Origin: Acidobacteriaceae bacterium
GTDB taxonomy: Bacteria; Acidobacteriota; Terriglobia; Terriglobales; Acidobacteriaceae
NCBI GenBank assembly: GCA_027452245.1
Contig: DAIDGW010000217.1
Coordinates: 1 to 64,000 of the forward strand
Length of the DNA: 64,000 bases
Direction: 5' to 3'
In this document: positions 54,881 to 63,583 of the stretch, piece by piece
Numbering within the stretch: position 1 is the first letter of the stretch
How the letters are laid out: the number at the start of each line of letters is the position of its first letter
Position numbers and translations under genes: made by a program
Notes under the pieces: model-generated
Databases searched by the model: none
What the model saw: the letters and a program-made list of their open reading frames with translations, nothing else
What the model was told of the DNA's origin: nothing

Positions 54881-56488
54881 ATGGAATTTCCCGAGAACTC
54901 ATCGCACGATGCCATTCCGACCCTGATCGTCGAGCACACCTCGCGCTGGCAATCGTTCACCGAGAATTTTCGGGACGCATTATCTTCTCCCAAACAGCCT
55001 GCGTCGCAGGCGGCATCTTCATCGCCCGGGCAGTTCTGGTCCGATGTCTTCGTGAACCGGCCGTTGCCCTGGTGGCATTTTGTTGTTTCCATCTCTTGCC
55101 ATTTATTCGCAATCGCGTTGCTGTTGGTTCTTTCGCGACTGATTGCCGTGCAACCGCACGCGGTGTCGGGATTGAAGTTTGACGAATCGCAGGTGATTTA
55201 CTACCAGGCCGCGGATCTGCCTCCACTGGATACCAGGCGCAAGGCTCCGCAGAGGTCCAACTCGAAGGCAGACCGGGGATTAGCGCGGCAGGCGATTATT
55301 TCCGTACCGCCGGAATCTGACAACCGTTCGCAAACCGTTGTAACGCCGCCAAATGTTCGCATTCGTCACCGCGTCCGGATGCCGAATATGGTGGAGTGGA
55401 CGGGACAGCCGCAACTGCCGATTTCCCCGCCGCCCCTGATCCCCGCGTCGAAGATCGCGCGAATCACTCCCCGGGTTGAAAGCGCAGTGATCGCACCGCC
55501 GCCGCAAGCTTCGTTCACCGAGAAGGCTCGCCTGGTGGAAGCCGTGGAAACATCGATCGTGGCCCCGCCGCCGGAGATGGAGACCGCGTCGGCGCGCCCG
55601 ATCGGCTCGCTCGATTTCGGACCAAGTGCGATTGTCGCCCCCGCCCCGCAGCTTACCTTGCCGGAGCAGCGTGCGATTCCACGGTCGCTCCGATCCGGCG
55701 CGAGGGCGAGAGTCATCGCTCCGCCGCCCGCTGTTTCCTCCGGCTATTCCGGCGGCCGCAATCGCATCATTGCCTTGAACCTTCATCCCACCATGGCAAC
55801 CCCCGCGAGCCTGCCTGCAGGAAATCGGAGAGGAAGCTTTGCGGCAACGCCAGAGGGAAAAGTCAGCGCTTCGGGCGCTCCCGGGTCTTCTCACGGCGAT
55901 GGGCATGAAGTGGCGAATGGATCTGAAGGCACTTCCGGAAAGTCCGGATCAGTTCCGGCCGGCCTCTATGTCGCATCAGCGGTGAATCCGCGGCTACTGG
56001 CGAGTGTCAGTCTGCCGCGGGTTGCCGGATCGAGAAAGCCGCTGACCTTGGACAACGAGAGCCGTCTCCCGGAAGCGGAGCGCGCCGTGTTCAGCGGGCG
56101 AAAATTTTATGCTCTCAGGCTGAGCATGCCGAATTTGAATTCAGGCGGCGGGAGTTGGGTCATCCGCTTTGCCGAACTCGATAAGACCGCCAGCGGAGAG
56201 AACCTCTCGGCGCCGTACGCGACCAGGCAGGTCGATCCGGCGTATCCGCTGCAACTCATGCAGCAGAACATCGGCGGTACGGAGATCCTTTATGCCGTCA
56301 TACATGCCGATGGAAGTGTGGGGCAGATTAAGGTTCTGCGCAGCGTAGATGGCCGGCTCGACCGGTTTGCCAGCCAGGCGGTGTCGCAGTGGACCTTTCA
56401 GCCTGCGATGGAAAATGGCAAGCCGGTCGATGTCGAAGCGACGTTTGAAATCCCGTTTCGACCGGCAGTGACAGGCTCCAACTTCTAA
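54881..56488 (+). CDS. TonB-family energy transducer protein
   Basis: 535 residues. A cytoplasmic head of about 65 residues precedes one transmembrane helix (HFVVSISCHLFAIALLLVL, 70-88), followed by a long Pro/Ala/Arg-rich periplasmic linker with repeated IAPPPQ-type units (SAVIAPPPQASF, TSIVAPPPEMET, AIVAPAPQLTL). The C-terminal TonB domain (about 445-530) has VDPAYPLQLMQQNIGGTEIL and the ending SQWTFQPAMENGKPVDVEAT. It would pass proton-motive energy to outer-membrane receptors. The Ser-rich head before the helix is longer than in textbook TonB. No ExbB/ExbD genes are adjacent. Confidence 0.85.
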   Translation: MEFPENSSHDAIPTLIVEHTSRWQSFTENFRDALSSPKQPASQAASSSPGQFWSDVFVNRPLPWWHFVVSISCHLFAIALLLVLSRLIAVQPHAVSGLKFDESQVIYYQAADLPPLDTRRKAPQRSNSKADRGLARQAIISVPPESDNRSQTVVTPPNVRIRHRVRMPNMVEWTGQPQLPISPPPLIPASKIARITPRVESAVIAPPPQASFTEKARLVEAVETSIVAPPPEMETASARPIGSLDFGPSAIVAPAPQLTLPEQRAIPRSLRSGARARVIAPPPAVSSGYSGGRNRIIALNLHPTMATPASLPAGNRRGSFAATPEGKVSASGAPGSSHGDGHEVANGSEGTSGKSGSVPAGLYVASAVNPRLLASVSLPRVAGSRKPLTLDNESRLPEAERAVFSGRKFYALRLSMPNLNSGGGSWVIRFAELDKTASGENLSAPYATRQVDPAYPLQLMQQNIGGTEILYAVIHADGSVGQIKVLRSVDGRLDRFASQAVSQWTFQPAMENGKPVDVEATFEIPFRPAVTGSNF

Positions 56489-56628
56489 ATGGTTTAAGTT
56501 GCTGCGCCATGTGCCTTTGCGGCTCGGCCCAATTGTGACGGATGGGCCCAAACGCAGTGATTGCCGCGGCGATTTGTCGCTGATCGTTGGGCACGGCACC
56601 TCTTGGTCAGTTGGCCTTTTTCTGCAGG

Positions 56629-56769
56629 TATAATCGCCGCTCTATGCGGGCTTGGTTTGTACTGCTGGCCTTTACCATAGTGGCAGTGCAGTTCTCCACG
56701 ATGTCGCTGGTACTCACAGGGTCGCCGAAGCTTTCGCTGTCGGAAATTAATAAACACAAGCTGACCTAA
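56629..56769 (+). pseudogene. Duplicated promoter and signal-peptide fragment of the CRTAC1 gene
   Basis: A 102-bp stretch (56629-56730) is about 87 percent identical to 59908-60009, covering a perfect TATAAT, a 9-nt spacer, the ATG (56644) and the codons for a signal peptide (MRAWFVLLAFTIVAVQ). Similarity then ends and the frame stops after 41 codons. It is a 5' fragment of the CRTAC1 gene 3.3 kb away. It may still express a short peptide, as promoter and start are intact. Confidence 0.7.
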
Positions 56770-56897
56770 GGGTCGCGACCCCGTTCAGTGAGTTGCATTG
56801 GCGATCTGTCCCCGCAGGTGTCAGGGTTCAGAGACCAGAGAACAAAAATCTGGCTCGCGAGAATATCGATTGACATTCTGCGAAAATCCACTACCAT

Positions 56898-57254
56898 ATG
56901 GTTGTGGATAGTCTGGGCACAACCTTTGCGGCTTTGTCGGATCCAACCCGGCGGGCGATGATTGAGCGGCTCTCCCGTGGGCCTGCCTCTGTACACGGAT
57001 TGACCGAACCGTTTGCGCTCTCGCAGCAGATGATTTCCAAACATATTGCCTACCTGGTGCGGGCGCGGATTGTAATCAAGACGAAGCGTGGGCGAGAGAG
57101 TATCTGCAGGCTTAGGCCAGAGGCTATAAAAACCGTCAGCGACTGGGCGATTAGCTATCGCCAATTCTGGGAAGAGAGTTTCGACAAGCTGGAAGTGGTT
57201 GTGAATCAAATGAAAAAAGCGGAGATCAGAGATGACAAAAAACACGATGACTGA
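56898..57254 (+). CDS. ArsR-family transcriptional regulator
   Basis: 118 residues: a winged-helix DNA-binding domain opening LGTTFAALSDPTRRAMIERL and continuing SQQMISKHIAYLVRARIV with the wing TKRGRESICRLRP. No metal-binding cysteine pair is present, so a metal-independent, SRPBCC-linked type is likely. Upstream is a perfect TTGACA (56870-56875) with TACCAT 16 bp later; transcription would start near 56904, where an in-frame GTG stands, so a leaderless start there is possible. Its end overlaps the next gene by 23 bp. Confidence 0.85.
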   Translation: MVVDSLGTTFAALSDPTRRAMIERLSRGPASVHGLTEPFALSQQMISKHIAYLVRARIVIKTKRGRESICRLRPEAIKTVSDWAISYRQFWEESFDKLEVVVNQMKKAEIRDDKKHDD

Positions 57255-57741
57255 GACCGACCGGATGGTTGTCACCAGAGTTTTTGATGCCCCACGCGAA
57301 CTGGTTTGGAAGGCGTGGACAGATCCCAAGTACGTGATGCAGTGGTGGGGACCGAAGGGCTTTACTGCGCCCGTTTGCCAGATGGATTTTCGCGTTGGGG
57401 GGAAATTTCTCTGCTGCATGAAGGCACCGGATGGGCAGGAGTTCTGGAATGCGGTTGAATACCAGGAGATTGTTCCGCACGAGAAGATCGTTTCCTTGAT
57501 GTACTTTTCGGACTCCAAGGGGAACAGGATTGATCCTGCGCAGCTGGGAATAGAACATGAGGCTATTGAGGGTGCGTACGACGTGACCATCTTTGAGGAT
57601 CTAGGAAACGGCCGGACGAAACTTACCTTCATTGGAAATGAACCCATGGAGAGCGCGAAGAATAGCGGTCAGCTAGAAGGCTGGAACGAAATACTCGATA
57701 AACTGGCCGCGGTTGTTGAGGGGCTGAAGCAGGCGAAGTAA
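57232..57741 (+). CDS. SRPBCC/AHSA1-domain protein
   Basis: 169 residues of the START-like fold: TRVFDAPRELVWKAWTDPKYV and MQWWGPKGFTAPVCQMDFRVGG, the hallmark of the AHSA1/SRPBCC family, with a C-terminal helix GWNEILDKLAAVVEGL. These proteins hold a small hydrophobic ligand in a deep cavity. It overlaps the ArsR gene, a common pairing in which the ArsR protein controls the SRPBCC gene. Ligand unknown. Confidence 0.87.
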   Translation: MTKNTMTETDRMVVTRVFDAPRELVWKAWTDPKYVMQWWGPKGFTAPVCQMDFRVGGKFLCCMKAPDGQEFWNAVEYQEIVPHEKIVSLMYFSDSKGNRIDPAQLGIEHEAIEGAYDVTIFEDLGNGRTKLTFIGNEPMESAKNSGQLEGWNEILDKLAAVVEGLKQAK

Positions 57742-57781
57742 GAAGCTGGATTTTTGACGATTGTCTTGCGCGAGAGACAAA

Positions 57782-58279
57782 ATGACGCGGTCAACCAATC
57801 AATCAAAGAAGCGGGTAGCCAGCCGCGAGGGCAAGAAAAATGCCCAAGGCAAGACCACGGTGAAGCTGCTCGTCGCCATGACTGGCAAGGCAAGCGCGGC
57901 GAAGACCGCAACGGGCGACGAACCGGTGTTCGCGTACATCGCCAGCTTGCCGCAGCCGCAGCGCGCCCTTGCCGAGCGCATCGATGTCCTGGCGGCCGAG
58001 AGTTTGCCGAACATCCAGCGAGCGGTGAAGTGGGGCATGGCGTACTACGGGGTCGACGGCGGCTGGTGCTTCTCATCCGGCGCCTTCGTCGGGCATGTGA
58101 AACTGATGTTCATACGAGGCACGGAGATGAAGCCGGAACCCCCTGTGACGCCGATCGGGATGGGCAAATCCACCCGCGGAGTCGAGTTAGCATCGCTTGA
58201 CGACTTCGACGAGCGCCAATTGGTGTCATGGATGAAGCAGGCGGCCACCATGCCCTTCGCCGGCGGAAAGAAGCGATAG
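57782..58279 (+). CDS. DUF1801-domain protein
   Basis: 165 residues from the ATG at 57782. A lysine-rich head of about 50 residues precedes a compact domain (EPVFAYIASLPQPQRALAERI, IQRAVKWGMAYYG, GWCFSSGAFVGHVKLMF) typical of DUF1801 proteins. Function unknown. It follows the SRPBCC gene by 40 bp in the same direction and may be co-transcribed; no ribosome binding site is evident at the start. Confidence 0.75.
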   Translation: MTRSTNQSKKRVASREGKKNAQGKTTVKLLVAMTGKASAAKTATGDEPVFAYIASLPQPQRALAERIDVLAAESLPNIQRAVKWGMAYYGVDGGWCFSSGAFVGHVKLMFIRGTEMKPEPPVTPIGMGKSTRGVELASLDDFDERQLVSWMKQAATMPFAGGKKR

Positions 58280-58420
58280 CACGGGAAGACTGGGGACAGG
58301 GAAGTTCACCAATTTCCATTTGTCGAAAATTGAGGAACGTCCCGTCTCTCCCCCTTATTTTCAGCTGAAGCTTTGATGATCGTCATGTGCGAACTGCTGA
58401 ACGTAACTGAAAGGGCGGCA

Positions 58421-59698
58421 ATGAAAAGGATGAAGGCAGTTCGAGGGGCGGTGCGGCGAGGCTTGCTGGCAGCAGCGGCGTTGGGGGGGATGATGATCCT
58501 GACGCTTGCTGCGGCAAGCGGGACGAAGCCGGCGAAGTCGATCGACTTGGTGCTGCGGGAGGCGGTGGAGCAGAAGAAGGCACCGGGGGTGGTGGCGATG
58601 GCGTCGCGTGGAGACAAAGTCATTTACCAAGGGGCGTTCGGGAAGCGCGACAGCACGAAAGATGTTCCGATGACGCTGGACTCGATTTTCCAGATCGCTT
58701 CCATGACCAAGGCGGTGACGGCGGTGGCGGTGCTGCAACTCGTTGAGAGCGGGCGGGTAAAGCTGGACGAGCCCGCCGCGACCTATCTCCCGGAACTGGC
58801 GAAGGTGCAAGTGCTCGAGGAATTCGATCCGGCGACGAAAAAGGCGAAGCTGCGGCCACCGAAGACGCCGCCGACGGTGCGGCAATTGCTGACGCACACT
58901 TCGGGGTTTGGCTACGACTTTTTCGATCAGCGACTGCACGAGTACGTCGAGGCGGGACTGGCTCCCGCGATTACGGGAGATAGGGACGCATTTCTGAAGG
59001 CGCCGCTCATGTTCGATCCGGGAACGCACTGGGAATATGGAATCAGCTACGACTGGCTGGGAATGCTGGTGGAACAGGTGAGTGGGGAGACGCTGGAGGA
59101 ATATTGCCGGCGGTACATCTTCGAGCCGCTGGGGATGACGGACACGTTCTTCAACGTTCCGGCGGAGAAGCAGGCGCGGGTGGTGGCACTTCAACTGCGA
59201 CAGGCGGATGGGAATTTTGTAGAACCGGCGCCGCAGCCGATGAAGCCGGTGAAGTTCTTCAGCGGCGGCGGAGGCCTCTACTCGACGGCGGGGGATTACT
59301 TGAAGTTCGAGCGGATGGTGCTGAGTGGTGGGACGTTCGGCGGCAAGAGGATTCTGCGGGCGGAGACGGTGGCGGAGATGAGTCAGAACCAGATCGGCGA
59401 GATGAAGCTCCCAGAGTTGAGGAGTACGATTCCGCAGTTGATCAAGAATCCCGTTCGCTTGCCGGGTTCGCCCGACAAGTTTGGATGGGGATTCGGAATC
59501 AGCAGCCGGGCGGTGGAAGGCGGGCGCGCGGCGGGGTCGCTGGCGTGGGACGGCATCGCCAACACGTTTTTCTGGATTGATGTTTCCGGGAAAACCTGCG
59601 GGGTGGTGCTGATGCAGACCTTACCCTTCAGCGACGATGGGGCGATAGCCGCGGCGGAGGAGTTCGAGCGGGCGCTCTACGCGAGCGCGGCGAGGTGA
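58421..59698 (+). CDS. Serine hydrolase of the beta-lactamase/esterase family
   Basis: 425 residues. Signal peptide (basic head, then GLLAAAALGGMMILTLAAA). The nucleophile motif SMTK is at residues 94-97 (FQIASMTKAV); the second motif lies in EYGISYDWLGML, with Tyr kept but not the usual YxN. The C-terminal region includes WGFGISSRAVEGG. This is the class C beta-lactamase/EstB fold; most such proteins are esterases or D-amino peptidases rather than resistance enzymes. The ATG at 58421 is chosen because it opens the signal peptide and has AAAGGG upstream; earlier in-frame starts add residues before it. Confidence 0.82.
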   Translation: MKRMKAVRGAVRRGLLAAAALGGMMILTLAAASGTKPAKSIDLVLREAVEQKKAPGVVAMASRGDKVIYQGAFGKRDSTKDVPMTLDSIFQIASMTKAVTAVAVLQLVESGRVKLDEPAATYLPELAKVQVLEEFDPATKKAKLRPPKTPPTVRQLLTHTSGFGYDFFDQRLHEYVEAGLAPAITGDRDAFLKAPLMFDPGTHWEYGISYDWLGMLVEQVSGETLEEYCRRYIFEPLGMTDTFFNVPAEKQARVVALQLRQADGNFVEPAPQPMKPVKFFSGGGGLYSTAGDYLKFERMVLSGGTFGGKRILRAETVAEMSQNQIGEMKLPELRSTIPQLIKNPVRLPGSPDKFGWGFGISSRAVEGGRAAGSLAWDGIANTFFWIDVSGKTCGVVLMQTLPFSDDGAIAAAEEFERALYASAAR

Positions 59699-59907
59699 TG
59701 CTCTGAGCGGTCCGTTCAAAAGGGCTTCACACCAGGATTCCAAGTTCAATCCCCGTACTTCCACGCGTCCGCCGCAATCGCCAACGGCTTCCACCTTGGT
59801 GGGCACTTTTCAGACCTTCGCCTTCGGCTGCAGTGGTAGTTCGCCTGCTTCTGCGGACTCGCGAATCTTCAACCGACCTTCTGAAAAGTCTGGCTTTCTT
59901 TTGTATG

Positions 59908-59913
59908 TATAAT
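59908..59913 (+). promoter_or_regulatory. Consensus -10 box of the CRTAC1 gene
   Basis: Perfect TATAAT 9 nt before the ATG at 59923, giving a nearly leaderless message. The same promoter is duplicated at 56629-56634. Confidence 0.55.
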
Positions 59914-59922
59914 CGCCGCTCT

Positions 59923-61701
59923 ATGCGGGCTTGGTTTCTACTGCTGGCCTTTACCGTAGTGGCCATGCAGCCCTCCACGACGTCGCTGGCGCAAATGGGG
60001 TCGCCGAAAGCTGCGCCAGCCGGGCCATCCCTGAAGCCCTTGGACGTGACCAATGTTCCGGAATTTGAGGATATCGCCGAAAAAACTGGACTCACCGTCT
60101 CGCATATTTCCACGCCTGAGAAGAAATACATTGTCGAATCCATGAGCGGCGGAATCGGCCTGATCGATTGCGACAACGACGGCAAACTCGACATCATCAC
60201 CGTCAATGGTTCTACGGTGCAGCAATACCGGCAGGGCGGAGACCCGTTAATCACGCTCTACCATCAGGACGCCGACAGTACAGCCGACAATATCAAGTTC
60301 ACCGACATCACGAAATCCGCGGGGCTGACACGCCGCGGTTGGGGAATGGGCGTCGCGGTCGCCGACTACGACAATGATGGCCTGGCGGACATTTACGTGA
60401 CCGGCTACGGAGGCAACGCACTCTATCACAATCTGGGGAACTGTAAGTTTGAAGACGTGACCGATAAAGCTGGAGTGCGCGGGGGAGGATTCAGCACGGG
60501 AGCCGCCTGGGCCGATTACGATCGCGACGGACGGGTTGACCTTTTTGTTTCACGTTACGTGCACGTGGATATCACGAACCTGCCGGAGTTTGGCAACGAT
60601 CCACGATTTTGCCGTTATAAGACAGTGCTGGTGCAGTGCGGGCCGTGGGGACTTCCGGGTGAATCGGACATGTTGTTTCACAACAAGGGCGATGGCACGT
60701 TCGAGGAAGTTGCGAAGAAGGCGGGCGTTGACGATCCGCATCATTATTACGGATTGGGCGCAACCTGGGGTGACTACGACAACGATGGCTGGCCCGATCT
60801 TTACGTGGCTAACGACGCCGGGCCGAATTTTCTCTATCACAACAAGCATGATGGGACGTTTGAAGATGTCGGCCTGCTGGCCGGAGTGGCACTGAGCGGA
60901 GACGGCATGGAACAAGGCTCCATGGGCGTGGATTGGGGTGACTATCTGCACGAAGGCCGGCTTTCAATGATCGTCACTAACTTCTACGAGCAGGGCTCGA
61001 CTCTGTACCGCAACCTTGACAAGGAAAATTTCGCCGATGTCGGTGCGAGTGCCGGGTTGAACAAACCCACTTTTCCTTATGTGAGTTGGGGAACTTCCTT
61101 CTTCGACATGGATAATGACGGCTGGCTCGACGTATTCATCGACAATGGTCACGTGTATCCGCAGGTCGACAGCATTCCAGGAGGAACTCCTTACCGCCAG
61201 CCGATGCTGCTTTTCCGCAACCGGCGCAACGGCACATTTGAGGATGTCTCGCAAGTGCTGGCCGGCATGCCACCAGAGTCCCGGCGGGGAGCTGCTTTTG
61301 GAGATATCAACAATGACGGAAATATCGACATAGTCGTGCTGAATGTAGATGGGCCGCCATCGCTGTTGCTAAATCATAATCACAATACGAATCACCGCGT
61401 TCTGTTCAAGCTAGTCGGAACCAGGAGCAACAAGGCGGCCATTGGCGCGCGCGTTACGGTGAAGGCGGGCGCGCTGGTTCAGATCGGGGAAGTGCGCGGC
61501 GGCGCCAGTTATCTTTCGCAGAATGACTTGCGGCTGCATTTTGGACTGGCTGGGAATCAAAAGATGAACGAAGTCAGCATCCGCTGGCCGAATGGACGAA
61601 TTGAAACTCTGCACAACGTTCCCGCAGATTTTATCTATACGATCGTCGAGGGCAGCGGGATTCATGACAAAGCCGCCCTTCCACTATTGCGCGGCCGATA
61701 A
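59923..61701 (+). CDS. CRTAC1-family FG-GAP/ASPIC repeat protein, secreted
   Basis: 592 residues from the ATG at 59923, which opens a signal peptide (MRAWFLLLAFTVVAMQPSTT); a longer frame runs to 59833 through the -10 box and is rejected. Integrin-like FG-GAP/VCBS repeats carry calcium-binding DxDxDG loops (DYDNDGLADIYV, DYDRDGRVDLFV, DYDNDGWPDLYV, DMDNDGWLDVF). A C-terminal ASPIC/UnbV domain (about 490-580) includes VGTRSNKAAIGARV and RWPNGRIE. These are secreted, propeller-forming proteins with unknown ligand. Confidence 0.88.
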   Translation: MRAWFLLLAFTVVAMQPSTTSLAQMGSPKAAPAGPSLKPLDVTNVPEFEDIAEKTGLTVSHISTPEKKYIVESMSGGIGLIDCDNDGKLDIITVNGSTVQQYRQGGDPLITLYHQDADSTADNIKFTDITKSAGLTRRGWGMGVAVADYDNDGLADIYVTGYGGNALYHNLGNCKFEDVTDKAGVRGGGFSTGAAWADYDRDGRVDLFVSRYVHVDITNLPEFGNDPRFCRYKTVLVQCGPWGLPGESDMLFHNKGDGTFEEVAKKAGVDDPHHYYGLGATWGDYDNDGWPDLYVANDAGPNFLYHNKHDGTFEDVGLLAGVALSGDGMEQGSMGVDWGDYLHEGRLSMIVTNFYEQGSTLYRNLDKENFADVGASAGLNKPTFPYVSWGTSFFDMDNDGWLDVFIDNGHVYPQVDSIPGGTPYRQPMLLFRNRRNGTFEDVSQVLAGMPPESRRGAAFGDINNDGNIDIVVLNVDGPPSLLLNHNHNTNHRVLFKLVGTRSNKAAIGARVTVKAGALVQIGEVRGGASYLSQNDLRLHFGLAGNQKMNEVSIRWPNGRIETLHNVPADFIYTIVEGSGIHDKAALPLLRGR

Positions 61702-61786
61702 AGCGTGCGGGAGTTGTGCGGTATAGTTTTTTACTGGTAGCCGAACAAGCTCGCAGCAGATTGGTGAATTCCGGAGGACGTCGTTG

Positions 61787-63118
61787 ATGTCGCAGCATTT
61801 CGATCCGCGCCTGCCCCGCCTGGTTTTGATGTTTGTCCTGGCTGTTGTGACGTCGGCCTCTGTCTGCTCTGCGCAGACTTCCCATGGCGGCAAGATTTTT
61901 GGAGGCTACTTCGAAGAATGGAATGTGAAGTATGCCGGCTATAACATCGCGGACGTGCAAAAGTCTGGGATAGCGGATCAACTGACGCACTTGATCTATG
62001 CCTTCGGCAATGTCACTCCCACAGTACCCGCGACGTGCACGATCGCGGATCCAGTCGCGGCTTACCAGAATGCGAAAGTTCCCAGCGTGAATGGGAAGCC
62101 GTATACCTCCCCGCTCTACGGAAACTTCGGAGCGATCCAGCAACTTAAACGACTTCATCCCAGATTGAAAGTACTTATTTCCCTGGGGGGACAGGCGGGC
62201 AACGTCGCCGGATTTGTGTCGTCGGCAGCTACTCCGAAGGGCCGCGCCACACTCGCCTCTTCCTGTATCGATATGTTCGTGAAAGGTAATATCGCTCCAG
62301 GGATCATCGCCCCCGGGCTGTTTGATGGTTTCAACCTCGATTGGGAATTTCCCGGTCCGGCCGACAAGCAGAACTTTACGGCGCTACTGGCGGAGTTCCG
62401 CCGGGAACTCGATTCTTTAGGGAAGACGACTGGAAAGAAATACGTGTTGACGTTCGATTCTCCGGCAAATCCCCGGCAATACGTCAACATCGACTTGAAA
62501 GCCGCCGCCGCACAGGTGGACTTCCTGACGATTGATGGCTATGACTATGCAGCACCATCAGAGAATCAGACGAACGAGGCATCGTCGTTATATGACACCC
62601 TTGCGGATCCCCTGTATGCCGAAGGCCGTTACATTGATGCAACGGTGAAAGCCTATCTCCATGCCGGTGTTCCTCCGGCGAAGTATACGATGGGGCTCCC
62701 GCTTTATGCAGTCGGATGGAGCGGTGTTTCCAAGGCAAATCACGGCTTGTATCAGAAGGCCTCCGCGCCATCGGCGGTGCCGCTGGCTAACGGTTCTGGT
62801 TTGTGTCCGAACTGGGACAAAGCGACGGCTTTGCCGGGCTGTGACACGGTTCTGACCCCCGGATTCGCGACGTATTCCACTGTCGAGAACCTGATGACGA
62901 AGCCGGGATATACCGTCTGGTACGACTCGGCGCGAGTTGGCGCGACCCTCTATGACGCGTCCAGCGGAACGTTTTACACATATGACAATCCGGCCGCGGT
63001 TGCCGTGAAGACGGCATACATTAAGAAACATAAGCTCGGCGGTGCGTATGTCTGGGCGCTGAATTGTGACGATCAGAAGGCATCGCTGACCAAAGCGATT
63101 GCGGCGGGCCTCAGATGA
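61787..63118 (+). CDS. Glycoside hydrolase family 18 chitinase
   Basis: 443 residues with a signal peptide. The barrel holds the catalytic motif DGFNLDWE (DxxDxDxE) near residue 185, preceded by LKVLISLGGQAGN and followed by YVLTFDSPA, the substrate-lining motif WYDSARVGATLYD, and GAYVWALNCDD at the end. It would cleave chitin or related beta-1,4-GlcNAc polymers outside the cell. The ATG at 61787 is chosen with GGAGG about 10 nt upstream; a TTG lies one codon earlier. It is a single gene. Confidence 0.9.
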   Translation: MSQHFDPRLPRLVLMFVLAVVTSASVCSAQTSHGGKIFGGYFEEWNVKYAGYNIADVQKSGIADQLTHLIYAFGNVTPTVPATCTIADPVAAYQNAKVPSVNGKPYTSPLYGNFGAIQQLKRLHPRLKVLISLGGQAGNVAGFVSSAATPKGRATLASSCIDMFVKGNIAPGIIAPGLFDGFNLDWEFPGPADKQNFTALLAEFRRELDSLGKTTGKKYVLTFDSPANPRQYVNIDLKAAAAQVDFLTIDGYDYAAPSENQTNEASSLYDTLADPLYAEGRYIDATVKAYLHAGVPPAKYTMGLPLYAVGWSGVSKANHGLYQKASAPSAVPLANGSGLCPNWDKATALPGCDTVLTPGFATYSTVENLMTKPGYTVWYDSARVGATLYDASSGTFYTYDNPAAVAVKTAYIKKHKLGGAYVWALNCDDQKASLTKAIAAGLR

Positions 63119-63498
63119 TTGGAACTTAACCTTCCTAAGATCACTCGTTGGACCGCCCGCCAAAGAAGTTAGGCGGCGGCATCACTCCCCACCCTGCAAT
63201 TTCGGCTTTTGTAACAAGATCGTGCACGGCCCCGCGTTTTCCCATCTGTGGAAAGGTCCCGTTCGATTTCTCGGACGCCCCACGCTTTCTAGTGGTTAGG
63301 AGTGTGCGCACGGATCGTCTGTCCGGATCACGCAACAAGAAAAAATTTATTGACCCGCAGGGTAGAAGACAAGTACCCTTGCGCTCCATATTGCTATAGA
63401 GCAGTGTTGTAAGACGATTCATTAAGGCTTCGCGGGTATTGGGGTAGCGCGAGAGTTGTGCCGAATAAATCTTAAAGTGCTATATACAACACGCTAAT
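63119..63498. other. Intergenic region without a supported gene
   Basis: About 380 bp between the chitinase and the ASH-domain gene. Two short overlapping frames near 63141-63422 have no start signal or family. No terminator with a T tract was recognised after the chitinase gene. Confidence 0.35.
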
Positions 63499-63535
63499 GC
63501 CGCTGGGCGAGGGCAGGAATTGCGGCTAGGCCCTC
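63499..63535 (+). promoter_or_regulatory. Possible 5'-leader pseudoknot upstream of the ASH-domain gene
   Basis: GCCGC (63499-63503) pairs with GCGGC (63522-63526), and GAGGGC (63509-63514) pairs with GCCCTC (63530-63535), interleaved as in an H-type pseudoknot, ending 48 nt before the ATG. It matches no riboswitch class I know. Short GC-rich pairings can occur by chance. Confidence 0.25.
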
Positions 63536-63583
63536 CCCCATCCACCCTTTACGGACGACCGTCCCCAAACTAAGGAGCTGCAA

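Noticed and set aside
63499-63535. Cyclic-di-GMP riboswitch before the ASH-domain gene
   Set aside because: The conserved GGACGCAAAGCC-type core is absent; only short GC pairings are seen.
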